The notes under the pieces: generated by a model
Databases searched by the model: none
Seen by the model: the letters and a program-made list of their open reading frames with translations, nothing else
What the model was told of the DNA's origin: nothing
From: Alteromonas lipotrueiana
GTDB taxonomy: Bacteria > Pseudomonadota > Gammaproteobacteria > Enterobacterales > Alteromonadaceae
Assembly: GCF_019249245.1 (NCBI RefSeq)
Contig: NZ_JAESDK010000015.1
Location: 1 to 64,000, forward strand
DNA length: 64,000 nt
Direction: 5' to 3'
Part shown: piece by piece, positions 1-8,356 of the stretch
Layout of the letters: each line of letters starts with the position of its first letter
How positions within the stretch are numbered: the stretch's first letter is position 1
Made by a program: the position numbers and the translations under genes

Positions 1-167
1 CCTCATTCTAAGAAAAACTGTTTCTCAGCGAGAACCATCCGAAAGGGTGGCCCTTTTTTGTGTCTGTTGTTTACTAACTATATTAGGTGTATTTGGCTAT
101 TGCGGATAGCCCTTTTACTCAGCAAAGCACTGGCGTGCTCCATCCCATGGGAAACCTAACCCCTCGG
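1..167. repeat. 167-bp direct repeat, copy 1
   Basis: This copy matches 458-624 base for base with about nine substitutions and no indel. It contains an inverted repeat around GTTTCTC/GAGAAC, a terminator-like stem AAGGG-TGG-CCCTT followed by six T, a second stem GGCTAT/ATAGCC followed by TTTT, and AGCAC/GTGCT. It begins at the window edge, so it may extend upstream. No protein is credible in it. The family is not recognised. Confidence 0.85.
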
Positions 168-457
168 ATATTTGAACTACGCATTCGGAAACATTCATGT
201 TGGTTAGTGCCAGGGCGTACGTCCTGTACGGCCGTTCGTTCCTTTTAAGGTGACGTTAAGTCACCTTAAATTTGCGTTGCAAACCGGAGCCTCACCCATC
301 CCTGGTGCAGCCACCAGTCTCGCCCTCCCTGGCGAGCCGCTCCGGTTGCTGCGAATGTCTGTGGACATTCGGTCAACCTACGCCCTCATGTGACAACGTG
401 GTTGCCAGAGATAGCTCTCGTCACGAAATGAATTGTCCCTTGCCGGCCTACGGAGCT
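168..457. other. palindrome-rich spacer between the two 167-bp repeats
   Basis: No believable gene. An 11-bp perfect inverted repeat lies at 244-254/260-270 (TAAGGTGAC arms). A three-way junction can form: outer stem 279-290 with 339-349 (ACCGGAGC/GCTCCGGT, one bulge), inner hairpins CTGGTG/CACCAG at 302-317 and CTCGCC/GGCGAG at 319-336. A further perfect hairpin CGAATGTC/GACATTCG is at 352-371. The density suggests a folded RNA or single-stranded DNA element, but no known family is recognised. Confidence 0.6.
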
Positions 458-624
458 CCTGATTCTAAGAAAAACTGTTTCTCAGCGAGAACTATCCGAA
501 AGGGTGGCCCTTTTTTGTGTCTGTTGTTTACTAACTTTATTAGGGTTATTTGGCTATTGCGGATAGCCCTTTTACTCAGAAGAGCACTGGCGTGCTCCAT
601 CCCATGGAAAACCTAACCCATCGG
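458..624. repeat. 167-bp direct repeat, copy 2
   Basis: Second copy of the repeat at 1-167, offset by 457 bases. The three hairpins are kept, including both stems followed by T-tracts. Most differences fall outside the stems; the upstream and downstream flanks of the two copies differ. Confidence 0.85.
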
Positions 625-1401
625 GGCTGTTTAAGTTCGATGTTCTGCGTGAGTTCACCTCCGCCAATTCGTCCCTGAAGTAATGTCCAGCTCGGCCAGC
701 AAGCTGGTCCAGCCGCAGAGTTCGGGTCGTTCACACGGCGCAAATGAAACGATTCATCTGCTTCTAACCGTGTTCACCCATGCCTCGCGTTCATCACTTT
801 ATTCGCCATATCCTTGTGGTTCACCTGCTGACGCAGGCCAGCTAAAGCTGTTCAAACTGATTCCGGTTCAGTTTGTCGGCGTGCCATAGGCACCCCTCAT
901 TCGCTACGCTCACCGCTCTTCACCCAGTGTGGGTCCAACCCCAAGTAACCTTAGCGCGCTGCCCCCATTACACGAAAAAGCCCTTGTTGAAAGACAGAGA
1001 CTTTGTTATTGACTGTAGAAACCTTGCCAGTTCATGATGAACTTATCTCGTGGGACAAAGTTCGACTGTAAGCCTGGTATTTATTCAGTGAAAGCATCCC
1101 TTCGCGAGATCATATTTTCCTCAATGACTCGGAGTTACAGCTCTAGGCATTTCCTTATATCTGGTATGAAAAATTGGCGAGATAGCGCGGTTGCGGCCGG
1201 CTCTAAACTTGGTCTATGGGATTCAATTGGGACGAATAAGGCTAAGCCTTTACCGTTCTATTAGTTATTGGCTATAGGCTCAGTGATGTGTTTGCCTGAC
1301 TATATTGAATAAGCAAAGGCTTTTTTGGGAAGGGGAAACGCTAAGCCAGATGGTGTGGGTAATTGAGCACTACTGATATACAACGACTCTGCCACATACA
1401 A
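625..1401. other. no credible gene; more hairpins to about 960
   Basis: Up to about 960 the tract keeps short perfect inverted repeats: CCAGCT/AGCTGG at 687-707, ATGAA/TTCAT at 744-757, and CAAACTGA/TCAGTTTG at 853-875. Open frames here (for example 683-889 and 1034-1264) lack a convincing ribosome site and resemble no family I know. From about 960 to 1401 I see nothing else that can be supported. Confidence 0.5.
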
Positions 1402-1431
1402 AAAAGCACCTGATATTAATCAGGTGCTTTT
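1402..1431 (-). terminator. rho-independent terminator after the EF-hand gene
   Basis: A perfect 13-bp inverted repeat (AAAAGCACCTGAT and its complement) with a short loop, followed on the minus strand by a T-run. It lies about 35 bases past the stop of the minus-strand EF-hand gene and could work in both directions. Confidence 0.85.
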
Positions 1432-1466
1432 GGTATGCAAAATAAAATTAAAAGCTACAAAAGAAC

Positions 1467-2180
1467 TTATTCTTCGTCAGCTTGTTCAGATTCACGATAT
1501 TCCTGGAATTCTGAATGAGTAATCTTATTATCTTCGTTTTGGTCAATTTCGTTAAAAGAGGCTATGACATCAGCTTCTGATGCTTCATCTTCGGTAACAT
1601 GACCATCACCATTTTTATCCATCATTTCAAATGCTTTATGTGTAGCCATGCCGTCTTCGGACTGACGCATATTGTCATCCATATAGGCTACTTCGGTATC
1701 ACGGTCTTGCTCAAGCTGATTCATTGAATCTTGACCATGAGATTTTGCAGCGTGTTCCATTGTATTAGATTCACGCATTCCTTGTGTCATTTCAGAGCTA
1801 CCTTCTTCAACTGTAGCTGAAATGTTTTCCTGTTGATAATCCATATCTTCACGAGACTGCTTGGCAACTTTATCCATATCAGCTTCAACTGTTGCTTTCG
1901 TCAGTTGAATATCTTCTTTCACTTGGTCAGAAAACGCTTTTGGATTGTTGTCGTAAAAAGTTACGTATTCGTTTTCAGATAAAGATTGATCGCCATTTTT
2001 ATCAATTTTTTCAAAGTATTCTGAGATAGGAGCGTCTTTGACTTCTTCCATCGATACCATTTGATCGCCGTTATTGTCCAGGCTATTAAATGTGCTACCA
2101 ATTTTTTCCATATTGTTATGGGCATAGGCTGCAGTTGATAGTGCACCTGAAATTACAACAGCTAAAGTAAGCTTTTTCAT
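1467..2180 (-). CDS. secreted EF-hand calcium-binding protein
   Basis: The 237-residue product starts with a signal peptide (MKKLTLAVVISGALSTAAYA, cleavage after AYA). Four EF-hand loops are visible in two pairs: DNNGDQMVSMEE and DKNGDQSLSENE near residues 35-75, then DKNGDGHVTEDE and DQNEDNKITHSE near 185-225. Between the pairs is an acidic, Met/Gln/Glu-rich, probably helical stretch. It is therefore probably a periplasmic or secreted Ca2+-binding protein; the partner or process is unknown. AAAGGAAA a few bases upstream of the ATG supports the start. It is transcribed alone and ends at the hairpin at 1402-1431. Confidence 0.8.
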   Translation of the reverse strand: MKKLTLAVVISGALSTAAYAHNNMEKIGSTFNSLDNNGDQMVSMEEVKDAPISEYFEKIDKNGDQSLSENEYVTFYDNNPKAFSDQVKEDIQLTKATVEADMDKVAKQSREDMDYQQENISATVEEGSSEMTQGMRESNTMEHAAKSHGQDSMNQLEQDRDTEVAYMDDNMRQSEDGMATHKAFEMMDKNGDGHVTEDEASEADVIASFNEIDQNEDNKITHSEFQEYRESEQADEE

Positions 2181-2583
2181 ATATATTTCCTTTGTCGTGC
2201 CTCCGTAGAAACTACTGACCGGAGGAAAAGTTCAATATAAACCATACACTATCTATGCCTTTCTGGAAAAAACCATAATATTCAATATGGTATAGAGTAA
2301 TGAGAACAATTTTTCAGAAATAGGTTGGAAGATCTTTACTTACTATTTTGCAAATTATTCGCATTTTATTAACGCCAGAGGTTTAGCAATATTATTGGAT
2401 ACAAAGGGCGGACTGGTTAATGAGAGCTAGGTAATAAACGATAGAAAATGGATAACGTGCTTGTTCTGATTAGTTTGACAAGGCTATCGTGATAGAACGA
2501 AATTGGCGGTGCAAGATAGTAATCTATGTGAAGTCAGTGCATGTCAAAATAGCAATAAGTTGGAACTGCCAGCAGATACGTTA
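2181..2583. other. intergenic, nothing identified
   Basis: Between the divergent-facing start of the EF-hand gene and the 3' end of dnaE2. It is AT-rich near 2240-2400 and should hold the EF-hand gene promoter, but no box is clear enough to call. The open frame at 2503-2688 mostly overlaps the dnaE2 3' end on the opposite strand and is not supported. Confidence 0.4.
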
Positions 2584-5500
2584 TTAATGGAAATCTCTGG
2601 AGACAACATTAAGGTCTTCCAACCATTGGGTTCTATCCGTAAGCCGCCCGGCAATAACATGAATAACCCCTTCATCGGAACGCTCTAAAATACCGTCTAC
2701 CTGAAGAATACTGGCTTGCATATAAGCAGCTTGTTGGTGGCGAGCGGTGGCCTGCCACACCACAACATTTGTATTACCCGTATGGTCTTCCAATGTTAAA
2801 AAAGTTACACCAGAAGCTGTGCCCGGAGCTTGTCGGCAGGTTACGCAGCCTAAAATCCGAACCACAGTTTTGTTTTTTGCCTGTTTGAGACTACTGGCAA
2901 GGGTAATATCAGGCAGGTTTTGCTGTTGATGTATTAAGGCAATGGGATGATGTTTGATAGATAAGCCGGTTGCTGCATAATCTTCAATTAAGCTTTGTAC
3001 CTTGGTAGGAGAAACGATATAGCTTTGTTCACTCTCAGCGCATTCAAAAAGTGGCAGTTCACTTTGTTTATCCATAATTTGCCAGCGAGCCTGGTATCGA
3101 TTACCGGCTATAGCTTTAAAAGCATCGGCGCTGGCAAGTGCAGCAATCTCATCATTTTTTAATATCTTTGTGTGTGTCACGCTTTGGATAGAAGCAAAGC
3201 CTGTAGATGGCCTGCATTCAATCAAGCGCGCCATAGCCTGTTCATTTAAGCCTTTGACCAAACGAAAACCAAGTTGAATATATTTGTAGGAGCCTTTTAT
3301 TACCAGAGCATGCTCCCAATGAGATGTATTAATACAAACGGGTATCAATCCAACGTGATGACGTTTTGCATCCTGAACCAACTGGCTGGGTGTGTAGAAT
3401 CCCATCGGCCAACTGTTTAAAAGGCCAATATAAAATTCAGTAGGAAAATAATGCTTCAACCAACACGACACATAGGTTAATACCGCAAAAGAGGCAGAAT
3501 GAGACTCAGGAAATCCATAACCACTGAACCCTTTTATTTGATCAAATAACTGATTGGCGAAGTCTGGCTGGTACCCTTTGCTAAGCATGCCGTCTACTAA
3601 TTTTTGTCGAAACTGAGCCAGGCGACCATCTTTTTTCCAGCTGGCCATAGCTCGCCGTAACTGGTCGGCCTCGCCTCCGGTAAATCCTGCGGCCACCATT
3701 GCCAGCTGAATAACCTGCTCCTGAAAAATGGGCACGCCCATAGTTCGCGATAATACCTGTTCAACGTCTGCTGAAGGGTAATGTACAACCTGTTTTTTTT
3801 GACGTCGTTTTAAATAGGGATGGACCATTTCGCCTTGAATGGGGCCGGGTCTGACGATCGCTATCTGAACCACCAAATCATAATATTTGCGGGGTTTGAG
3901 CCGGGGCAACATGCCCATTTGTGCGCGGGATTCAATTTGAAACACACCCACCGTATCAGCCTTGCAAATCATATCGTACACTTGCGGATCATCGCCCAGC
4001 TTGGTGATAAAAGGAATAGAAACAGGATAATTGAGTTGTTTCTCAATCAGCTTAAAGGTTTTTTGAATGGCAGTAAGCATGCCTAATGCCAGCACATCTA
4101 CTTTAAGTAATCCTAATGTTTCTAAATCATCTTTATCCCACTGAATTACCGTACGTTCAGTCATTGCGGCGTTTTCTATTGGCACCAGCTCGTATAAAGG
4201 GCCGGCGCTGATAACAAACCCTCCGACATGCTGAGAAAGGTGACGGGGAAACCCTATAATCTGCTCAACCAGATACACCAGTTGTTTTACCCGAAGCACG
4301 TTAGGGTTCAGGCCGAGCTGCTTTAATTGGGATTTCCAGGGTATGGTTTTGTCCCGGCGATTGATATTTTTGATTACGTAATCTAATTGAGATTCGGCAA
4401 AGCCCAGAGCTTTTCCTACTTCTCTGAAAGCACTTTTAAATCGAAAAGCGATAACAGTGGCCGCTAACGCAGTACGTTCGCGTCCGTATTTATTATAGAT
4501 ATACTGAATAACTTCTTCTCGTCGGCTATGTTCAAAATCAACATCAATATCGGGGGGCTCGTCGCGCTCTTTAGATATAAAACGTTCAAATAAAACATTA
4601 ATTTGACGAGGGTCCACAGCGGTTATTTCAAGACAATAACATACCACCGAATTGGCGGCAGACCCGCGCCCCTGATACAAAATATCTTGATGGGCCGCAA
4701 ACTGAACTACATCATAAATGGTTAAGAAAAAATACTCATAGTGTTGCTCATGAATCAAACGCATTTCTTTTTCGATAAGAGCGCGTATGTCGGCCGGTGG
4801 TTCCTGTCCAAAACGTTTTTTTATGCCTTTTTCAACACACTCACGCAGATAAGACTGCGCTGTTTGGCCTTCAGGTATTATCTCGGCCGGATACTGGTAA
4901 CGCAGCTCAGATAAACAAAAATCACATTGGTTGGCGATATCTAGTGAGGCTTCAAGCCAATTTTTTGGATAAAGCTTTTTTAATTTGTTTAAGGAACGCA
5001 AACAACGCTCAGCATTTATCTGGCTAAGTTGGCCCAATGCTTCTACGGTTGTATTTTGTCCGATGGCATGCAATACGTGTTGCACCGGAAGTCTGTCACT
5101 ATGGTGAAACAATGCCTGTGACGTAGCCACTATCGGTATCGAAAACCTCAGAGCTAACCGTTCAATTGCCGCCCAGGAGGTTTCATCATTACCATTTAAA
5201 AGCCGGCTGGCACCTATCCAGCAACGTGAAGGCATATGCTTTGTTAGCCATTTACCCCAGTGATCATTTGTGGGTTCAGACTCGCCAGGTAACCAAATAG
5301 CCATACAGTGTTGTATGGATTTTAAATCCCACTCGGCCAATTGGTATTCACCCTTATCAGACCTACGTCGAGCATTAGTAATTATTCGACATAACTCGGT
5401 GTAAGCCGGTTTATTGGGGCAAAGCAATACCAGCTCTAGGCCGGCGGCCATAACAAAGCGACTGCCTACAATAATTTTAATGGGTAAGTTGTGACGCTTT

Positions 5501-5658
5501 TTTTCTGCATAAGCCCTGACAACTCCGGCTACAGAGCACTCATCGGTTATCGCTAACGCTTCATAACCTAAAAATGCTGCAGTAGTCAGTAACTCTTCAG
5601 GGTGAGAGGCGCCGGTTAAAAAACTAAAATTAGACTGGCACACAAGCTCAGCAAACAT
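2584..5658 (-). CDS. dnaE2: error-prone DNA polymerase DnaE2 (ImuC)
   Basis: Alpha-subunit-type C-family polymerase used with ImuA and ImuB for damage-induced mutagenic translesion synthesis. The 1024-residue protein opens with the PHP-domain sequence FAELVCQSNFSFLTGASHPEEL, has the catalytic PDIDVDF near residue 375, the VGVFQIESRAQMGMLPRL block, and a C-terminal OB-fold region. The start chosen is the ATG at 5658, which overlaps the imuB TGA as TGATG; a frame extension to 5685 would lie inside imuB and adds residues absent from the family N-terminus. Third gene of the SOS operon imuA-imuB-dnaE2. Confidence 0.93.
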   Translation of the reverse strand: MFAELVCQSNFSFLTGASHPEELLTTAAFLGYEALAITDECSVAGVVRAYAEKKRHNLPIKIIVGSRFVMAAGLELVLLCPNKPAYTELCRIITNARRRSDKGEYQLAEWDLKSIQHCMAIWLPGESEPTNDHWGKWLTKHMPSRCWIGASRLLNGNDETSWAAIERLALRFSIPIVATSQALFHHSDRLPVQHVLHAIGQNTTVEALGQLSQINAERCLRSLNKLKKLYPKNWLEASLDIANQCDFCLSELRYQYPAEIIPEGQTAQSYLRECVEKGIKKRFGQEPPADIRALIEKEMRLIHEQHYEYFFLTIYDVVQFAAHQDILYQGRGSAANSVVCYCLEITAVDPRQINVLFERFISKERDEPPDIDVDFEHSRREEVIQYIYNKYGRERTALAATVIAFRFKSAFREVGKALGFAESQLDYVIKNINRRDKTIPWKSQLKQLGLNPNVLRVKQLVYLVEQIIGFPRHLSQHVGGFVISAGPLYELVPIENAAMTERTVIQWDKDDLETLGLLKVDVLALGMLTAIQKTFKLIEKQLNYPVSIPFITKLGDDPQVYDMICKADTVGVFQIESRAQMGMLPRLKPRKYYDLVVQIAIVRPGPIQGEMVHPYLKRRQKKQVVHYPSADVEQVLSRTMGVPIFQEQVIQLAMVAAGFTGGEADQLRRAMASWKKDGRLAQFRQKLVDGMLSKGYQPDFANQLFDQIKGFSGYGFPESHSASFAVLTYVSCWLKHYFPTEFYIGLLNSWPMGFYTPSQLVQDAKRHHVGLIPVCINTSHWEHALVIKGSYKYIQLGFRLVKGLNEQAMARLIECRPSTGFASIQSVTHTKILKNDEIAALASADAFKAIAGNRYQARWQIMDKQSELPLFECAESEQSYIVSPTKVQSLIEDYAATGLSIKHHPIALIHQQQNLPDITLASSLKQAKNKTVVRILGCVTCRQAPGTASGVTFLTLEDHTGNTNVVVWQATARHQQAAYMQASILQVDGILERSDEGVIHVIAGRLTDRTQWLEDLNVVSRDFH

Positions 5659-7049
5659 CAGCAGTACCATCCCTGTACAAACCATTCCCCTCCATGTGCT
5701 TTGAAAATAGACAATCTTTGTCCGGTCGGGGTACGGGCAATATAGTAATCGCGCTTTTGTATATCATCGTCCCACCAACCAGCATGGATACGTACGGGCC
5801 CGTATTCAATATGACACTCTTCGCTTAATAACTTACATGCCAATAAGCAAATTCCGGGTGTAGTGTGTTTTAGGTTTGTCGAAGAATGTGGTTGGTGGGG
5901 CAGGTGATGACTAATACGATGATCTTCGCCGGCTACGGGTGTACTGACCGCGGCCTCACCCAGACGGGTTTTGAGTCTGCTAATCAAGTGCTTTTGAGCG
6001 AACACATGTTGCCGGTTGCTAAAAAAATCTGAGGTTTGTTCGGTCAGGGCTTCCAGCGCAACCACGTTCAATTGTGTTTGAATAACGGGGGCGACGAGCG
6101 TGAGTGTTTCAAGCTTTAGTCGTAATAAACTTTGCCACTGAGAAAACTGACTTAAAGGCATGGCGCTTTGTATATTAAGCAACTGCACCGGATGGTCACG
6201 AAAATAGAGTGAAAATTGCAGATGGCTGGTGAGCTTGTTGCGCAACCTGGCATAAGTTAAGAACTCCTCCAGTAAGGTCTCAAGCCAGGGCGTCAGCCGT
6301 GAAGCTTCGCTAATTTCATAGGACGGAGTTAGCTGATGACAAAATGTTGTTGGTGGATGGTATGCAATTCGTTTCGGCACAATCTCGGCGCGCAGCGCAC
6401 ATAAATAGCTTATAAGTTTATTATCAAAACGCTTTCCAAGCTCGGTGACGGGTAAGTTAAGTAACTCTGCCAATGAGTTAATACCAACCCGTTTTAGTGC
6501 CTGAAGTTGTTTGGGTTCAACCTGAGTGGCCCAAAGAGGACAGCGGGCCAGGGCTGCTTTGATGGCCTGCGGCTGATGAAGAAGTTGGTTAACTTTGTAA
6601 TTAGTTAATACAATTGCAGCCTCAATACTCCAGGCAGACGCAAAGTGATAATTCACTGCGGCTTCTTGTAGCTCGTTTGATAAAGCAGCCCAAATACAAT
6701 CTAAACCATCGTAATACTTTACCAGTGTATCCAGCCTGACTGCCAAACCATTGGGTTCATACAATACGATGTCGGCAGCCAGTTGATACAACCTGTTTGC
6801 AAGAGCCGTTAATCTTTTTGTTTCATATTCGGCCTGGTAATCAATAATCGTGAGCTGTGCACAAAGAGCGGCAGCCTGAGCCATGCCCATGCCCGGTTTT
6901 AAACCAGCCTGTTGTGCTGCTCGATTAACCTGTATCAATTGATTATTGCTCGCATGATACACCACTGTTGCAGTGTCTTGCTGAGCCGGTACCGTAACCT
7001 CTATCTGATCAAGCGTTAAGCGATAAAAGTCAAAATAAACCCACAACAT
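5658..7049 (-). CDS. imuB: ImuB, Y-family polymerase-like mutasome hub
   Basis: 463 residues. The N-terminus LWVYFDFYRLTLDQI is that of Y-family-like ImuB proteins; by family knowledge these lack an intact polymerase active site and act as a hub joining the beta clamp, ImuA and DnaE2. A helix-hairpin-helix-like segment (LKRVGINSLAELLNLPVTELGKRF) is near residue 190. It starts 5 bases after imuA and overlaps the dnaE2 start by one base, so the three proteins are probably made together. Confidence 0.9.
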   Translation of the reverse strand: MLWVYFDFYRLTLDQIEVTVPAQQDTATVVYHASNNQLIQVNRAAQQAGLKPGMGMAQAAALCAQLTIIDYQAEYETKRLTALANRLYQLAADIVLYEPNGLAVRLDTLVKYYDGLDCIWAALSNELQEAAVNYHFASAWSIEAAIVLTNYKVNQLLHQPQAIKAALARCPLWATQVEPKQLQALKRVGINSLAELLNLPVTELGKRFDNKLISYLCALRAEIVPKRIAYHPPTTFCHQLTPSYEISEASRLTPWLETLLEEFLTYARLRNKLTSHLQFSLYFRDHPVQLLNIQSAMPLSQFSQWQSLLRLKLETLTLVAPVIQTQLNVVALEALTEQTSDFFSNRQHVFAQKHLISRLKTRLGEAAVSTPVAGEDHRISHHLPHQPHSSTNLKHTTPGICLLACKLLSEECHIEYGPVRIHAGWWDDDIQKRDYYIARTPTGQRLSIFKAHGGEWFVQGWYC

Positions 7050-7054
7050 ACAAA

Positions 7055-7744
7055 TCAGCCCACCTGGGCAGACAAAGCTTGCAATGCCACAGTGTTATTC
7101 ATGGCCCGATAAATAGCCTGATTGTCGGGGGTGTGTTTAAACGTGATTTGAGTACTTTGACCAGGCCATGAGCCAATATTTTTATGCACCGTAATGCGTA
7201 AACCATTGCCTGCAGGCTGTAGCTCAATATCCAGCGCGACTGGCAGCGCGTTGTATTGGTGAGAAAAGGTTTCATAAAGCAGACAAAGCGTGTCGTGTTG
7301 GGCCGCCGCCACTTGTAAACGCCGGGCTTGTTTGGGTTCGATAGCCTGATGCCACATGAGTACCAAATAACAAGCTTCACTTTTAATGCATTGCTCTGCA
7401 GTCCATAAAGTTTGTTCTGGCGTTGCGCAGTAAACCACATGGACAGTATTTGAAGTTTGCCCCAGACTAGCGAGCCAGCTTTTATGAATCTTACCGGGCG
7501 GGTTTATAAATACGAGTAACTTTTGAAGGGGATTATGGCTTATCAACAACTTCAAAGCACTTATTTCGCCAATGCCTAATAAACTGCGAATACGTGTCAG
7601 CCCGGCAGCTGGAAAACCACCCGACAAAATAGTATTTAAGGCATCATAGCCCGTATTTAGCCGGGCGATCTCGGTATGTTTTAAGCTATCACTGGCCCGC
7701 CAAATAGCGGGGTGTTGTTGTAAAGAAGACGTGGATTGAGTCAT
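7055..7744 (-). CDS. imuA: ImuA, RecA/SulA-like mutasome protein
   Basis: 229 residues. The start LQQHPAIWRASDSL followed by GYDALNTILSGGFPAAGLTRI is the ImuA-type RecA-like fold opening. ImuA is an accessory of the ImuB-DnaE2 mutasome. First gene of the operon; its ATG lies 7 bases beyond a consensus LexA box (7752-7767), and its AGGTGA ribosome site overlaps the box, so the operon should be induced by DNA damage. The Walker A motif is degenerate (LLGIGEISALKLL), as in other ImuA proteins. Confidence 0.88.
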   Translation of the reverse strand: MTQSTSSLQQHPAIWRASDSLKHTEIARLNTGYDALNTILSGGFPAAGLTRIRSLLGIGEISALKLLISHNPLQKLLVFINPPGKIHKSWLASLGQTSNTVHVVYCATPEQTLWTAEQCIKSEACYLVLMWHQAIEPKQARRLQVAAAQHDTLCLLYETFSHQYNALPVALDIELQPAGNGLRITVHKNIGSWPGQSTQITFKHTPDNQAIYRAMNNTVALQALSAQVG

Positions 7745-7751
7745 AAATCAC

Positions 7752-7767
7752 CTGTATGTATATACAG
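7752..7767 (-). promoter_or_regulatory. LexA (SOS) box of imuA-imuB-dnaE2
   Basis: CTGTATGTATATACAG fits CTG-N10-CAG with the alternating TA core of gammaproteobacterial LexA sites. It lies directly upstream of imuA. Confidence 0.92.
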
Positions 7768-7804
7768 TATTATAGGCAGGTGTTTACTGATGACAAGACT
7801 AAAT

Positions 7805-7846
7805 AAAAAAATCGCCGCTAAGTCTATTACCTGGCAGCGATTTTTT
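7805..7846 (-). terminator. terminator of the 10093-7863 transcript
   Basis: Arms AAAAAATCGC and GCGATTTTTT enclose a 22-base loop; on the minus strand the stem ends in a T-run. It lies just past the stop of the minus-strand gene at 7863. Confidence 0.7.
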
Positions 7847-7862
7847 ATTATAAAGCGGGGTA

Positions 7863-8354
7863 TTATTTTGGCTTTATTTGTTTTCCCAAAGCCAGTTGGG
7901 TTAAAGATTCACAGGCACTAATGAACCCGTCTGGCGTGTTCTTTGACCAGCCAATACGAACCTGGCTGGGCTGCTGTTGCATAAATGCGCGCAGGTCTTC
8001 CATGCTTAGCTGGTTGTCAAAGGCAAGCTGACGTTTTAATGCTTCTTCGGTAGTACTGCTGTTTTGCCAGCAATCCAGCACAATGGCAGAAAAGTGACCC
8101 GTAAGAAACTGTAATACTGAATGTTGTTGTCCCCCAATAAGCCCCTTAGACGCTGCGGTATCCACATTCTGCGCATAAACCTGTTCTAACCTTGATACAA
8201 TTTCAGCCAACCCCGCCAAAGCCTCATTGGCCCGATGGGTTTGGCTTTTGGAGCTGCTGCGAAGTAAAACCATCTCGCGTTGTAAGGTTTGTATTCGCAT
8301 GGCGAAATAAACCAGTAACAGAACTAAAGCGCCAATAACTCCAAATGCCAGCAT
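7863..8354 (-). CDS. membrane-anchored protein of unknown function
   Basis: 163 residues not assigned to a family. An N-terminal membrane helix (AFGVIGALVLLLVYFAM, residues 3-19) is followed by a basic/helical segment likely to form a coiled coil (residues 20-65) and a soluble C-terminal domain. It begins 2 bases after the stop of the DUF885 peptidase gene, so the two are cotranscribed and probably translationally coupled. Codon use matches its neighbours. Confidence 0.7.
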   Translation of the reverse strand: MLAFGVIGALVLLLVYFAMRIQTLQREMVLLRSSSKSQTHRANEALAGLAEIVSRLEQVYAQNVDTAASKGLIGGQQHSVLQFLTGHFSAIVLDCWQNSSTTEEALKRQLAFDNQLSMEDLRAFMQQQPSQVRIGWSKNTPDGFISACESLTQLALGKQIKPK

Positions 8355-8356
8355 AC

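Noticed and set aside
154..259. Integron attC-like boxes (ACCTAAC ... GTTAAGT) in the first repeat
   Set aside because: The boxes match RYYYAAC/GTTRRRY, but the second repeat copy lacks a partner box, there is no cassette gene and no imperfect palindrome joining the boxes.
272..616. 114-codon open frame
   Set aside because: It runs through the structured spacer and into the 167-bp repeat; no ribosome site and no family resemblance.
683..889. 68-codon open frame
   Set aside because: Spans several perfect hairpins, composition unlike proteins, no start signal.
1034..1264. 76-codon open frame
   Set aside because: No ribosome site or recognisable domain; may be a relic but cannot be supported.
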